Shown here: positions 16,313 through 24,330 of the stretch, piece by piece
How the letters are laid out: each line of letters starts with the position of its first letter
Numbering within the stretch: position 1 is the stretch's first letter
From: Arcobacter sp.
GTDB taxonomy: Bacteria > Campylobacterota > Campylobacteria > Campylobacterales > Arcobacteraceae
Length of the DNA stretch: 44,500 nucleotides
Assembly (NCBI GenBank): GCA_002869535.1
Contig: PKUK01000003.1
Span: forward strand, 155,387 to 199,886
Direction: 5' to 3'
Notes under the pieces: generated by a model
Database searches by the model: none
What the model saw: the letters and a program-made list of their open reading frames with translations, nothing else
What the model was told of the DNA's origin: nothing
Made by a program: the position numbers and the translations under genes

Positions 16313-18052
16313 CTATTTACCTTTCTTTTTATTAAATTTTTTGCCACTATCTTCTGCTAATAATAACTCAATCATTTTTGCCATTTCTGCTGGTTCGTTA
16401 TTGATAATTTTATCAATCTCTTCAATTAATATCTCATACTTAGTTGCTGATTCTTCATCTAATCCCTCAAGGTTATTTAAAATCTGACTTTTTATTTTAG
16501 ACTTTAATCTTCCCTTTGCACTATTAAGATTATACTCATCTTCTAAATTTGTATCATCAGTTAATCCTGGAATATTTGAATCAGAACCACTTGTACCTCC
16601 TGCTTTTGAACCTGATGAAGAACTTCCACCTAAAGCATCCCCTAAAATAACAACATCATTTTTTACAATAAACTTTCTATAAAAAACAAATAACATAATC
16701 AAGGCAATTAAATATTGAAAATATTCACTAAATTCACTTAGAATAGCTTTTACCATACCAATCGTATCATCTACTGGTTCAGCCGTTCCATCGCCAGCAG
16801 CTCCAGCTTCAGTTGCTGTGACAAATTTAAAGTCTTTAACAGTAACTTTATCACCTCTTCTATCATCGTAACCAATTGTATCTTGCACAACTTCAGAGAT
16901 ATTATTTAAAAACTCATCTTTATTTTGAACATCCGTTAAAACACTTGAATCAAATGTAACAGCAGCAGTAATTTTATTTATAGTAGAGTAATTTTTATCT
17001 TCATGGTCAATTACTTTTTTTGAAATTTCATAATTAACGATATTTTTAGATGCTTCATTACTTGATGAGCTACTTCCATTTCCTTCATTTGTATCAGGTC
17101 CTTCAATATTACTTTGAACACCTGGCACAGCAGCTGGCTCACCTGAAGTTCCTTGGGAAGAAGAAGTATTTTCAGTAGTTTGTTGACTTCTAATAGTACC
17201 TTCAGGCTCATATATCTCTTCTTGTGTATGCTTTTTTGAAAAATTTAGACTTAATGAAACTCTAGCAACAACCCTACCTTGACCTACTATTGGTTCAAGT
17301 AAATCTACAATTTTACCTTCAAAATCTTTTTCTAGTTTCTTTTTATATTTATTCTGAGCAATTGAACTTATATTGTCAATATCCTCTTTTGATTGTTCTA
17401 ATATTGAACCATCTTGATCTATAAGTTTAATGTTCTCATTTGTTAAATTAGGAATAGCAGAAGAGATAAAGTTTTTGATTCCATCTATTTGTCTTTGTGT
17501 TAAAAAAACACCAGGTTTCAAACTCAATACTGCAGATGCGGTAGGTGGCGTTTTTCTTTCTGTAAAAATAGTCTCTTTGGGAATACCAATTTTAACTGAT
17601 GCTCTTAAAATACCAGAAAGAGACTCCAATGCTCTTGATAGTTCTCCCTCTAAAGCTCTTAAATATTTAACTTTATTTTCAAAGTTTGTAGTACCTAAAG
17701 ATGATTTTTCAAATATTTCCCAACCAACATGTTGGCTTGTAGCAGCATCACTTGTAACTAATTTTATTTTTGCAATATTAATAAAATCTTTTGAAGTTTT
17801 TAAGGTCAAGGAATTACCACTTCCTACTACAGAAAATTGAATTCCTGCAGCTTCAAGTTCACTTGATGCTAGCATTACTTGGTTTTTTGTAAGATTTGTA
17901 GCTATTGTATAGTTTAATTTGCTATCTTCAGACTTTATATTTGAATAAATTAATAATCCCAGTAAAAGAACTAATAATAGTGAAAATCCCCCTATTATAA
18001 CTGCTCTTTGTGCAGAATTTAAATTATTAACAAACTTTAAGAGTTGATCCAT
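16313..18052 (-). CDS. fliF: Flagellar MS-ring protein FliF
   Basis: The 579-residue protein has two membrane helices (about 17-38 and 440-460) flanking the periplasmic ring-building domains, with GELSRALESLSGILRASVKIGIPKE and PPTASAVLSLKPG typical of the YscJ/FliF region. A Ser/Asn/Glu-rich loop lies at about 280-330. The C-terminal cytoplasmic tail binds FliG, which is encoded next. It follows flgB by 16 bases. Confidence 0.95.
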   Translation of the reverse strand: MDQLLKFVNNLNSAQRAVIIGGFSLLLVLLLGLLIYSNIKSEDSKLNYTIATNLTKNQVMLASSELEAAGIQFSVVGSGNSLTLKTSKDFINIAKIKLVTSDAATSQHVGWEIFEKSSLGTTNFENKVKYLRALEGELSRALESLSGILRASVKIGIPKETIFTERKTPPTASAVLSLKPGVFLTQRQIDGIKNFISSAIPNLTNENIKLIDQDGSILEQSKEDIDNISSIAQNKYKKKLEKDFEGKIVDLLEPIVGQGRVVARVSLSLNFSKKHTQEEIYEPEGTIRSQQTTENTSSSQGTSGEPAAVPGVQSNIEGPDTNEGNGSSSSSNEASKNIVNYEISKKVIDHEDKNYSTINKITAAVTFDSSVLTDVQNKDEFLNNISEVVQDTIGYDDRRGDKVTVKDFKFVTATEAGAAGDGTAEPVDDTIGMVKAILSEFSEYFQYLIALIMLFVFYRKFIVKNDVVILGDALGGSSSSGSKAGGTSGSDSNIPGLTDDTNLEDEYNLNSAKGRLKSKIKSQILNNLEGLDEESATKYEILIEEIDKIINNEPAEMAKMIELLLAEDSGKKFNKKKGK

Positions 18053-18068
18053 ATATTATTTATCCTAA

Positions 18069-18476
18069 TTAGTTTTTAGCTGAAGCGTCTATTACTGATG
18101 TGAAAAAAGTAACATCTTTTTTAATTGATGCTTGGATAGCACTAAATATAACATTATTCTTAGCCATCTCTCCCATTTGTGTATCCAAATTTACATTATT
18201 ACCATCATTTTGTTCTTGTAAATTTTTTACTTCATAAAGTTCTGTTTTTGATTTCTTTGAATCTTCTGAACTGTCTTTAATATGATTTTCTTTCGTTACA
18301 GCTAACTCTAAATCTTTTTGTCTATTTTTTTCTTGCAATTGTGACTCAAAACTCAACTCTTTTGTTTTATATTCTGGTGTATTTATATTTGCTATATTAC
18401 TTGAAATAACTTTTTGTCTCTCTGCTCTATAACTTAAATGATTAAATAAAGTTTGTGTTACACTACTTGCGTCCAT
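18069..18476 (-). CDS. flgB: Flagellar basal-body rod protein FlgB
   Basis: A proximal rod subunit of 135 residues. The N-terminal signature is YRAERQKVISSNIANINTPEYK; the C-terminus has NVNLDTQMGEMAKNNVIFSA, the FlgB version of the rod C-terminal helix. Two bases separate it from flgF. The usual partner flgC lies far away, next to fliE. Confidence 0.92.
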   Translation of the reverse strand: MDASSVTQTLFNHLSYRAERQKVISSNIANINTPEYKTKELSFESQLQEKNRQKDLELAVTKENHIKDSSEDSKKSKTELYEVKNLQEQNDGNNVNLDTQMGEMAKNNVIFSAIQASIKKDVTFFTSVIDASAKN

Positions 18477-18478
18477 AA

Positions 18479-19207
18479 TTACCTACTTTCACCTAGTTTT
18501 TGTATTACTTTTTGATTTAAATCGTCAATACCCGTTATACCTTTTTGTGCTAACTCCATGCCTCTTTGTGCTTCAATTAGTTGAACCATTGATAAAACAC
18601 CATTTACATTTGAATATTCTAAAGAACCTTGCATAACAAATGTTTCATTATTTTCCATAGCTTGTACTTGAGCATCCAATTGAGCTTGGTCTTTTAGTTT
18701 ATAATTATTATTTCCGTACTTTTGTAAGTTTTCATAATCTATTTTAAAAACACCAATAGCTTGTGCAAAACCTTCTTCAACACCAATTGGCTCACCATCT
18801 GCACTTAAAACATTGTTTCCATTACTATCTACTAAAAAACCATCAAGATTTTTAAAAGAGCCATCTCTAGTATACTGAACATCACCATTTTGTGTTAAAA
18901 CAGCAAAAAAAGTTTGTGGATCTTTTAGAGAAAAGTCTAATTCATTACCTGTATTAACAATTGCACCTTGTGTTGCATCAACGTAACTTTGATCAATTTT
19001 AGGAACTTTATTTGTTAATTCATTTATATATTCAGATTTTTTGCCTTCTTGTTTTGCTTTTTCTAAATAATGATTAAAAGTCCCTTCTGCTAAACCCTCT
19101 TCTTTAAAACCAATTGTATTTGCATTTGCCAAATTATTGGAAACTACATCAACTCTATTTATTTGATTTACCATTGCTGCTGCTAGGGGATATAGTCCTT
19201 GATTCAT
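18479..19207 (-). CDS. flgF: Flagellar basal-body rod protein FlgF (FlgG-family)
   Basis: The 242-residue protein has the rod N-terminus (QGLYPLAAAMVNQINRVDVV, SNNLANANTIGFKE) and C-terminus (GSLEYSNVNGVLSMVQLIEA QRGMELAQ). Between them is the FlgF/FlgG domain with FFAVLTQNGDVQYTRDGSFK. It differs from the plus-strand FlgG, which is the better distal rod match, so this one is called FlgF. It is encoded between the cheZ-like gene and flgB. Confidence 0.82.
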   Translation of the reverse strand: MNQGLYPLAAAMVNQINRVDVVSNNLANANTIGFKEEGLAEGTFNHYLEKAKQEGKKSEYINELTNKVPKIDQSYVDATQGAIVNTGNELDFSLKDPQTFFAVLTQNGDVQYTRDGSFKNLDGFLVDSNGNNVLSADGEPIGVEEGFAQAIGVFKIDYENLQKYGNNNYKLKDQAQLDAQVQAMENNETFVMQGSLEYSNVNGVLSMVQLIEAQRGMELAQKGITGIDDLNQKVIQKLGESR

Positions 19208-19217
19208 ACTTTAATCC

Positions 19218-20501
19218 TTATTTACCAAATTCTGCAATTAATGACTCTAAATCATCACTATCTACTAAATAATCAGAATGATCACCAGGTAAGTGATTTG
19301 CACCTGGTAAATTAACACTCTTTGATTCATCATCAAATATAGAATTTAATTGACGAGAAAGATTTATAACCAATCCCATAACTCTTTCTATTTTTTGTCT
19401 ATTTATATCATGAAATTGCATTAATTCCATTGTTTCAAAAAGTTCTTTATCTCTATTATGTAATCTTGTTTGTATCTCTTTTGGCTTATCAATTAAACCA
19501 TTAATTGTCTCCAAGTTATCAGAGAACTCTTTTACTTTTGGAAATTTTTTACTTAACATTTCTAAGAGTTTCAGTTGGGACTGCATAAACTCATCTAATG
19601 TTTTTGTTGTCTTTCTAAGTTCTTCATTATCATCTAAAATATAACTTAAGGCATCAAAAATTTTTGTTGCTTTCTCTTCTGAATCATTTGCAACTTCTCC
19701 TAATTGGTTAGGAATATTAATTTTATCAACATTTACAACATCATTACTTTTTTTATTAGAAGAAGAGCTTGTCTCATCTTTTACCTTATCCATTGCATCA
19801 ATAGAATCAGCATCTAAGTTGAAATCTAAACCACTTAAGTAATCATCATCTTCAGACTCTTTACTTGTCTCTAAACCTGCAATCATATCATCAATTTCAC
19901 TTGTGTCTACATCTTCATCTTTAGTAGCATCTTCTTCTGACATAATTCCATTTATAATTGAATCTATTTCATCACTTGATACTGAAGAGTTTTCATCTTC
20001 TTCTTTTGAACCTGTATCTTTCTCTTCATCAACTGAATTTAATAACTCGTCAATATCTGTATCTGAAACATCATCTGGAGTTTTTTCCTCTTCAGATTCG
20101 CTTTTTTGAGAATCTTCTTCTGTATTATTATCCATTGAATTTAATAATTCGTCAATATCAGTATTAGAAAAATCTTCTTTAGTCTCTTTTTCTTGGCTTT
20201 CACTATTTTGTGAATTTTCTTCTGCGTTTTCACTCATAGTATTTAAGAGTTCATCAATATCTTCAGTAGAAGCATCTCCTGAAGGCTTTTCCTCTTCTGT
20301 TGTAGAAGTATCAGTACTCTCTTCGCTCTTTACATTTGAATTTGATAAATCAGTTTGTGCTATTAAATCAGCTATATCATTTTCTGACATATTTTCTGAA
20401 TCTTTTTCATCAGAAGATGAATCATCATTTTCAGAATTTTCGTTTTCAGAGATATCCAAACCATTCATTAAAGCTTCTATCTCTTCTTGACTCATACTCA
20501 T
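19218..20501 (-). CDS. cheZ: CheZ-like CheY-P phosphatase with multiple CheY-binding-type motifs
   Basis: The 427-residue protein has two parts. Residues 270-395 form a long helical hairpin with LMQFHDINRQKIERV (360-374), matching the CheZ catalytic motif: D365 and Q369 sit in the D-x-x-x-Q spacing of E. coli D143 and Q147. Residues 1-240 are very acidic and repeat the short motif S-x-x-[DE]-I-[DE]-x-[LMI]-[LIM]-x (starts at about 4, 39, 78, 112, 146, 175, 200). The C-terminus repeats it as DSDDLESLIAEFG. The motif resembles the CheY-binding peptides of FliM's N-terminus and CheZ's C-terminus. cheY lies 20 bases upstream. Confidence 0.8.
   Translation of the reverse strand: MSMSQEEIEALMNGLDISENENSENDDSSSDEKDSENMSENDIADLIAQTDLSNSNVKSEESTDTSTTEEEKPSGDASTEDIDELLNTMSENAEENSQNSESQEKETKEDFSNTDIDELLNSMDNNTEEDSQKSESEEEKTPDDVSDTDIDELLNSVDEEKDTGSKEEDENSSVSSDEIDSIINGIMSEEDATKDEDVDTSEIDDMIAGLETSKESEDDDYLSGLDFNLDADSIDAMDKVKDETSSSSNKKSNDVVNVDKINIPNQLGEVANDSEEKATKIFDALSYILDDNEELRKTTKTLDEFMQSQLKLLEMLSKKFPKVKEFSDNLETINGLIDKPKEIQTRLHNRDKELFETMELMQFHDINRQKIERVMGLVINLSRQLNSIFDDESKSVNLPGANHLPGDHSDYLVDSDDLESLIAEFGK
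19965..20270 (-). repeat. Three tandem 102-base units in the cheZ-like gene
   Basis: Codons 78-179 form three 34-residue units, each starting with S-[TND]-[ET]-D-I-D-E-L-L-N or its variant S-S-D-E-I-D-S-I-I-N at the far end. Spacing between successive serines is exactly 34 residues (78, 112, 146), so the units probably arose by in-frame tandem duplication. The linkers diverge but keep Glu/Ser/Asp composition. Confidence 0.7.
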
Positions 20502-20521
20502 AGTTATACCTTTTTACTTAA

Positions 20522-20893
20522 CTATTTTTTAAATACACCATCTAGTTTTTCTTTTAATATTTCGGCATTAAAAGGTTTAACAATATAATTATTAACTCCA
20601 GCTTTCAAAGCAGTTATAACTTCGCCTTTACCACCTTCAGTAGTAATCATAATTATAGGTGTACTTTGATGATTACCCTCTTTTCTAACTTTTTTAACTA
20701 AATCAAGTCCATTCATATTTGGCATATTCCAATCTGTCAGAATAACGTCATACTGTTTTTTTGCCAACATTCCCCAAGCTTTAACTCCGTCTTCTGCTTC
20801 ATCAAAATCTTCTTTATCAATTCCTAATTGCATTACGACATTACCAATAATTCTTCTCATAGTAGAACTATCATCAACTATAAGTATTTTCAT
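20522..20893 (-). CDS. cheY: Chemotaxis response regulator CheY
   Basis: The 123-residue single receiver domain has all active residues: D7/D8, the phosphorylation site D54 (ILTDWNMPNMNG), T84 and K106 (NNYIVKPF). Phosphorylated CheY binds the switch to change rotation. It is the first gene of the minus-strand run and lies 20 bases before the cheZ-like gene, a natural kinase-output/phosphatase pair. Confidence 0.93.
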   Translation of the reverse strand: MKILIVDDSSTMRRIIGNVVMQLGIDKEDFDEAEDGVKAWGMLAKKQYDVILTDWNMPNMNGLDLVKKVRKEGNHQSTPIIMITTEGGKGEVITALKAGVNNYIVKPFNAEILKEKLDGVFKK

Positions 20894-20925
20894 TTATACA
20901 CCTTTGTAAATTTCAATTTTTTTAC

Positions 20926-20931
20926 ATTATA
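20926..20931 (-). promoter_or_regulatory. Putative -10 box for the cheY-cheZ-flgF-flgB-fliFGH operon
   Basis: TATAAT on the minus strand, 32 bases before the cheY ATG, in the divergent cheY/flgG gap. Confidence 0.5.
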
Positions 20932-21008
20932 ATTAATTTGTTTTAAATCTATACTTAATATAAGTGAGATTTAGCTTCAAATTTATTTGAATTTAAAAAT
21001 TCTTTAAA

Positions 21009-21014
21009 TATAAT
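21009..21014 (+). promoter_or_regulatory. Putative -10 box for flgG
   Basis: TATAAT on the plus strand, 29 bases before the flgG ATG, with AAAAGGA as ribosome site. With the box at 20926 it makes a divergent promoter pair in a 150-base gap. Confidence 0.5.
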
Positions 21015-21043
21015 GTATCATATTTTGGCAAAAAGGATTCACC

Positions 21044-21835
21044 ATGGTAAGAGGATTGTATACTGCCGCATCTGGAATGTACGCACAGCAGCATCAAATT
21101 GATGTTACATCAAATAATATAGCCAATGTAAACACAGCAGGATTTAAAAAAGATAGAGCTGAGTTTCAAGACTTAATGTATCAAAGACTAAATTTCACAG
21201 GTGGAGCTACTAGTGAAACTACAAGAAACCCTACTGGAATGGATGTTGGTTTAGGGGTAAGAGTCTCAGGAGTTCAAAAATCTTTTGAAGAGGGTGACAT
21301 TCAAACAACTGGAAATACCTTTGATATTGCAATTGAAGGAAAAGGCTTTTTTCAAGTTACTATGCCAGATGGAGAAATCGCATATACTAGAAATGGTGGG
21401 TTTAAAGTAAATGAAGAGGGTACCATAGTAAATGGAAATGGCTATCCTATGGAACCTGAAATTGTAGTCCCTGATAATTTAATTGATATTAATATTGCAC
21501 CAAGTGGACTAGTTACTGCAACTGATCCAGCAACTGGACAAGAACAAGAACTTGGGCAAATAACATTAGCTGATTTTATTAATCCAGCAGGTCTAAAACC
21601 TATTGGAGAATCACTCTTTCAAGTATCTACTGCTTCTGGAGATCCCATTGAGGCAAATCCAACAGAAGATCAGTTTGGAGGGCTTAGACAAGGGTTTATT
21701 GAGATGTCTAACGTTGCATTGGTTACAGAAATGGTAGATTTAATAACTGCACAAAGAGCATATGAAGCAAACTCTAAATCAATCCAAACTGCAGATAAGT
21801 TATTAACTATTGTAAATCAACTTAAACGTACATAA
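21044..21835 (+). CDS. flgG: Flagellar distal rod protein FlgG
   Basis: The 263-residue protein matches FlgG closely in length and motifs: VRGLYTAASGMYAQQHQIDV, SNNIANVNTAGFKKDRAEFQ, FDIAIEGKGFFQV, AYTRNGGFKVNEEGTIVNG and the C-terminal NVALVTEMVDLITAQRAYEA with SIQTADKLL. It is divergent from the main cluster and followed by two accessory genes. Confidence 0.95.
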   Translation: MVRGLYTAASGMYAQQHQIDVTSNNIANVNTAGFKKDRAEFQDLMYQRLNFTGGATSETTRNPTGMDVGLGVRVSGVQKSFEEGDIQTTGNTFDIAIEGKGFFQVTMPDGEIAYTRNGGFKVNEEGTIVNGNGYPMEPEIVVPDNLIDINIAPSGLVTATDPATGQEQELGQITLADFINPAGLKPIGESLFQVSTASGDPIEANPTEDQFGGLRQGFIEMSNVALVTEMVDLITAQRAYEANSKSIQTADKLLTIVNQLKRT

Positions 21836-21848
21836 TCTTTAGGTTAAA

Positions 21849-22283
21849 ATGGATTTAGAAGAATTAAAAAGACTCAGAGAGCGAAACTTTTTAGATCATA
21901 AGAAGAAAAAAAGAGAATATTATCTAAAAAAAAAGTTAGAAAAAGAGTCTAATGAATCATTAAAAAAATCTAAACAACAGATTTATGACTATGAAAATGA
22001 TTTAAATATAGAAAACTTTGATTTAAAAATCAAAGAGATAATTAAAAAACAAAAGTCTCATGTTGATAGTAGAAAAGATAAAATTATACAAAAAATAAAA
22101 GATTACAGAGAACAAAAGAAGAGTTACTACAATGATAACAGGGAAAAAAGGTTAGAATATGACAAAGAGTACAGAGAAAAGAAAAAAGAAGAGTTAAAAG
22201 AGTATAGAAAAAGATATTATGAAGAGAACAAAGAAAAAATTTTAGCAAGACAAAAAGAATACAGAAAATCATCTAAAGAGTAA
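21849..22283 (+). CDS. Very charged Lys/Glu/Arg/Tyr-rich helical protein, function unknown
   Basis: The 144-residue protein is more than half charged residues, with no membrane segment or signal. Its C-terminal half repeats a short degenerate unit around Y-R-E-x-K-K and Y-x-x-x-N-x-E-K (DYREQKKSYYNDNREKRLEY; KEYREKKKEELKEYRKRYYE). It is predicted to be one long helix or coiled coil. The gene lies 14 bases after flgG and two before the next, so it is likely cotranscribed and could be an adaptor or a nucleic-acid- or membrane-binding factor. No family is recognised. Confidence 0.7.
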   Translation: MDLEELKRLRERNFLDHKKKKREYYLKKKLEKESNESLKKSKQQIYDYENDLNIENFDLKIKEIIKKQKSHVDSRKDKIIQKIKDYREQKKSYYNDNREKRLEYDKEYREKKKEELKEYRKRYYEENKEKILARQKEYRKSSKE

Positions 22284-22285
22284 AA

Positions 22286-23551
22286 ATGGCAGAAAATCAA
22301 GAAAAAACAGAAGCAGAACTTTTAGAAGAAGCTATGCAAAATTTGGGTTTAGAAGAAGTTGTTGATGAGGGAAAAGCTGAAGAAACATTAGTTGAAGGTG
22401 CTCCCCTTTCAGATGAAGATATTGAGTCTTTAATAAAAGAAGATGAACCAGAAGAAAAAACTCAAGAAAGTCCGCAAGATAATCAACCCACTGACACTGT
22501 AGAAAAAAATGACTCAAAAGATGAAATATCTGATGTAGATGATATTAATTTAAACAATTCAACTGCAGATGAAATAGATGAGATACCTGATAACTCTGTA
22601 CTTAAAGATGAAGAGTTTGATGTTCAAAAAAAGCAAAGTAAAATTGTAAGAAGTTTAATTGTTATTGTATCAATACTATTAACTTTTGTATCTATTGGTG
22701 TACTACTTTATTTTGTAGGTTTTTTTGATTCATAACCAGTTAAAACAGAAATTAAGCCAGAAGTCGAAAAAACTCAAAAAGCTCAAAAAGATGAGTATGA
22801 ATTTAAAGAAGCAGATATTGATGCAAATAGATTAAATAAAAAGTTAAACTTATTAACAAAATATGAAATTGTTGAGAATAGTGCAACTGAAGAGAAGAAA
22901 GCTATAGAAAAAGAGAATTTATACCTTGAAGCTAAAAAACAACTTGAGATGGAAAGACAAGCTCAAATTGAAAGAATAAAAGAAGCAGAAAGAAAAAGAC
23001 TAGAAATGACACTTCCTCCTGTTCAAAAAGAAGAAGATATTAGTCAAACTATTGATAAAGAAATAGAAAAAGTAATTGATAAAGAAGAGACTCCAGCTGT
23101 GGCTGTAGTTGAAGTAGATAATAGTGCTTCTGTTGAAGAAAAAACAAAAGATGAAGAAGTAGCAGCTAAAAATGATGAACAGCTTGTTACTCCAGATGCA
23201 GTAATAGTAAAAGTTGATGATTCGCAAGTTACAGTTGTTGAACCAGTTGTTCCTGTAGCAGTAGTTGAGCCTATTATAGAAGAAAAAGCTAAGAGTCAAT
23301 TTGTAAAAATCATTAAAATAGCCACAAAAAGTCAAGATATATACAAATCATTCCTTGATAAAATATATTCTGTAAGTGATAATGTGACATTATGTAGAGA
23401 TTATCAAAATAATGTTGAAATATTTATTGGCACTTTTGATGATGATTCAAGTAGGGATAAAATCACAAAAGAGTATGAATCAAGATATAATATAGATGCC
23501 CAAGAGTATGATTATACAATCGAAGAGTATGATGAAAGATGTAACTACTAA
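22286..23551 (+). pseudogene. Single-pass membrane protein with acidic cytosolic and SPOR-like periplasmic parts, cut by an in-frame TAA at codon 150
   Basis: Residues 1-118 are acidic and contain a FliM-like motif (LSDEDIESLIKE, 41-52). A membrane helix spans about 120-146. Three residues later TAA (22733-22735) interrupts the frame, which then stays open for 271 more codons: PVKTEIKPEV, a long coiled coil (KKQLEMERQAQIERIKEAER) and a C-terminal region like a SPOR fold (TLCRDYQNNVEIFIGTF). Reading through gives 421 residues. The truncated product would end at the outer face of the membrane. It follows flgG; a role in motor assembly or signalling is inferred from context. The 3' end overlaps rimM, which is convergent. 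Confidence 0.75.
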
Positions 23552-24075
23552 CTATTTTCTAAAATAGGTTTTGCATCTTTTGTTAGAATTTTTTTATTAA
23601 CAATGTCAACACTTATGATATACTTTTTTTCATAAGGAAGTAAAAATGTTTTAGGTAGAGTTTTTTCTACTAAAGCTTTGTCTGTATCAATTTCAAAATA
23701 GTCACCAAGTGGATACCTATGGATATCACTTATTGTTCCCAATAACTCATCATTTTCATAAATACTACAATTCATTAAATCAAACCAAAAATATTGATCT
23801 TTATCTAATTTACAGTTTTCTTTAGTATCTTCTTGCGAAGTAAATAGTTGTTGATTTGTAATTTTTTTAGCATCATCGATATTATTAATTTCATGGAAAA
23901 GAATAAGTCCTCGTGATTAATTATAGTCTTTTACGGTAAGAGATATACCTTTATTAGTTGTAAATGTAGCATTTTTTTTAAACTGCTCTGGAAAATCTGA
24001 GTCAATGAAAATTTTTATTTCACCTTTTAAACCTACAGATTTTCCAAGTTTAGCTACATAAATTTGATTATTCAT
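23548..24075 (-). pseudogene. rimM: Ribosome maturation factor RimM, interrupted by an in-frame TAA at codon 53
   Basis: RimM helps mature the 30S head and binds S19. The frame from ATG 24075 begins with the RimM N-terminus (IYVAKLGKSVGLKGEIKIFI, then SDFPEQFKK), runs into TAA at 23917-23919 and continues in the same frame (SRGLILFHEINNIDDAKKIT, FWFDLMNCSIYE, the PRC-barrel IHRYPLGDYFEIDT, ending KPILENS). The total of 175 residues is normal. One change from TCA, GAA, CAA or AAA would create the stop. ATG at 23775 could only give the last 75 residues. rimM loss is tolerated but slows growth in E. coli. It lies seven bases after khpA. Confidence 0.85.
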
Positions 24076-24082
24076 CTTCAAG

Positions 24083-24322
24083 TTAGTTAGCAACTACTTG
24101 TATTTTATATGATATTCCATCTTTTGCCTTACAGCCATTAGCCATAGTTTTTAAAGCATTTATCATATTTCCATTTTTTCCTATAAGTTTACCCACATCA
24201 GATGTGTCAGCACCTATAGTAACTTCAACAAAAGTATCATCAATTTGTTTTTCTGATACAGTTATTGAGTCTGGACTACTAGCAATAAGTTTCACATAGC
24301 TTTCAATGAAATTCTTAATCAT
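24083..24322 (-). CDS. khpA: KH-domain RNA-binding protein KhpA (YlqC family)
   Basis: The 79-residue protein is a single type II KH domain with the GxxG loop (IGKNG, 47-51) and the following helix NMINALKTMANG. KhpA partners with other KH proteins in RNA control and cell elongation in some bacteria. It is encoded between rpsP and rimM, eight and seven bases apart, the conserved arrangement in many bacteria. Confidence 0.9.
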   Translation of the reverse strand: MIKNFIESYVKLIASSPDSITVSEKQIDDTFVEVTIGADTSDVGKLIGKNGNMINALKTMANGCKAKDGISYKIQVVAN

Positions 24323-24330
24323 GTTAAAAC

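Noticed and set aside
19903-20167. Plus-strand frames rich in Ser and Leu opposite the cheZ-like gene
   Set aside because: Low-complexity shadows of the acidic repeats on the minus strand, with no ribosome sites.
23000-23335. Minus-strand Phe/Tyr/Asn-rich frame opposite the membrane protein gene
   Set aside because: Antisense of a Lys/Glu/Val-rich coiled coil that continues the frame of the interrupted gene.
4541-24075. Reassignment of TAA/TAG to an amino acid
   Set aside because: fliE, rpsP, glyQ and fliG end at TAA and flgC and cheY at TAG at their normal lengths, so both codons terminate here. Only context-dependent suppression would remain possible.
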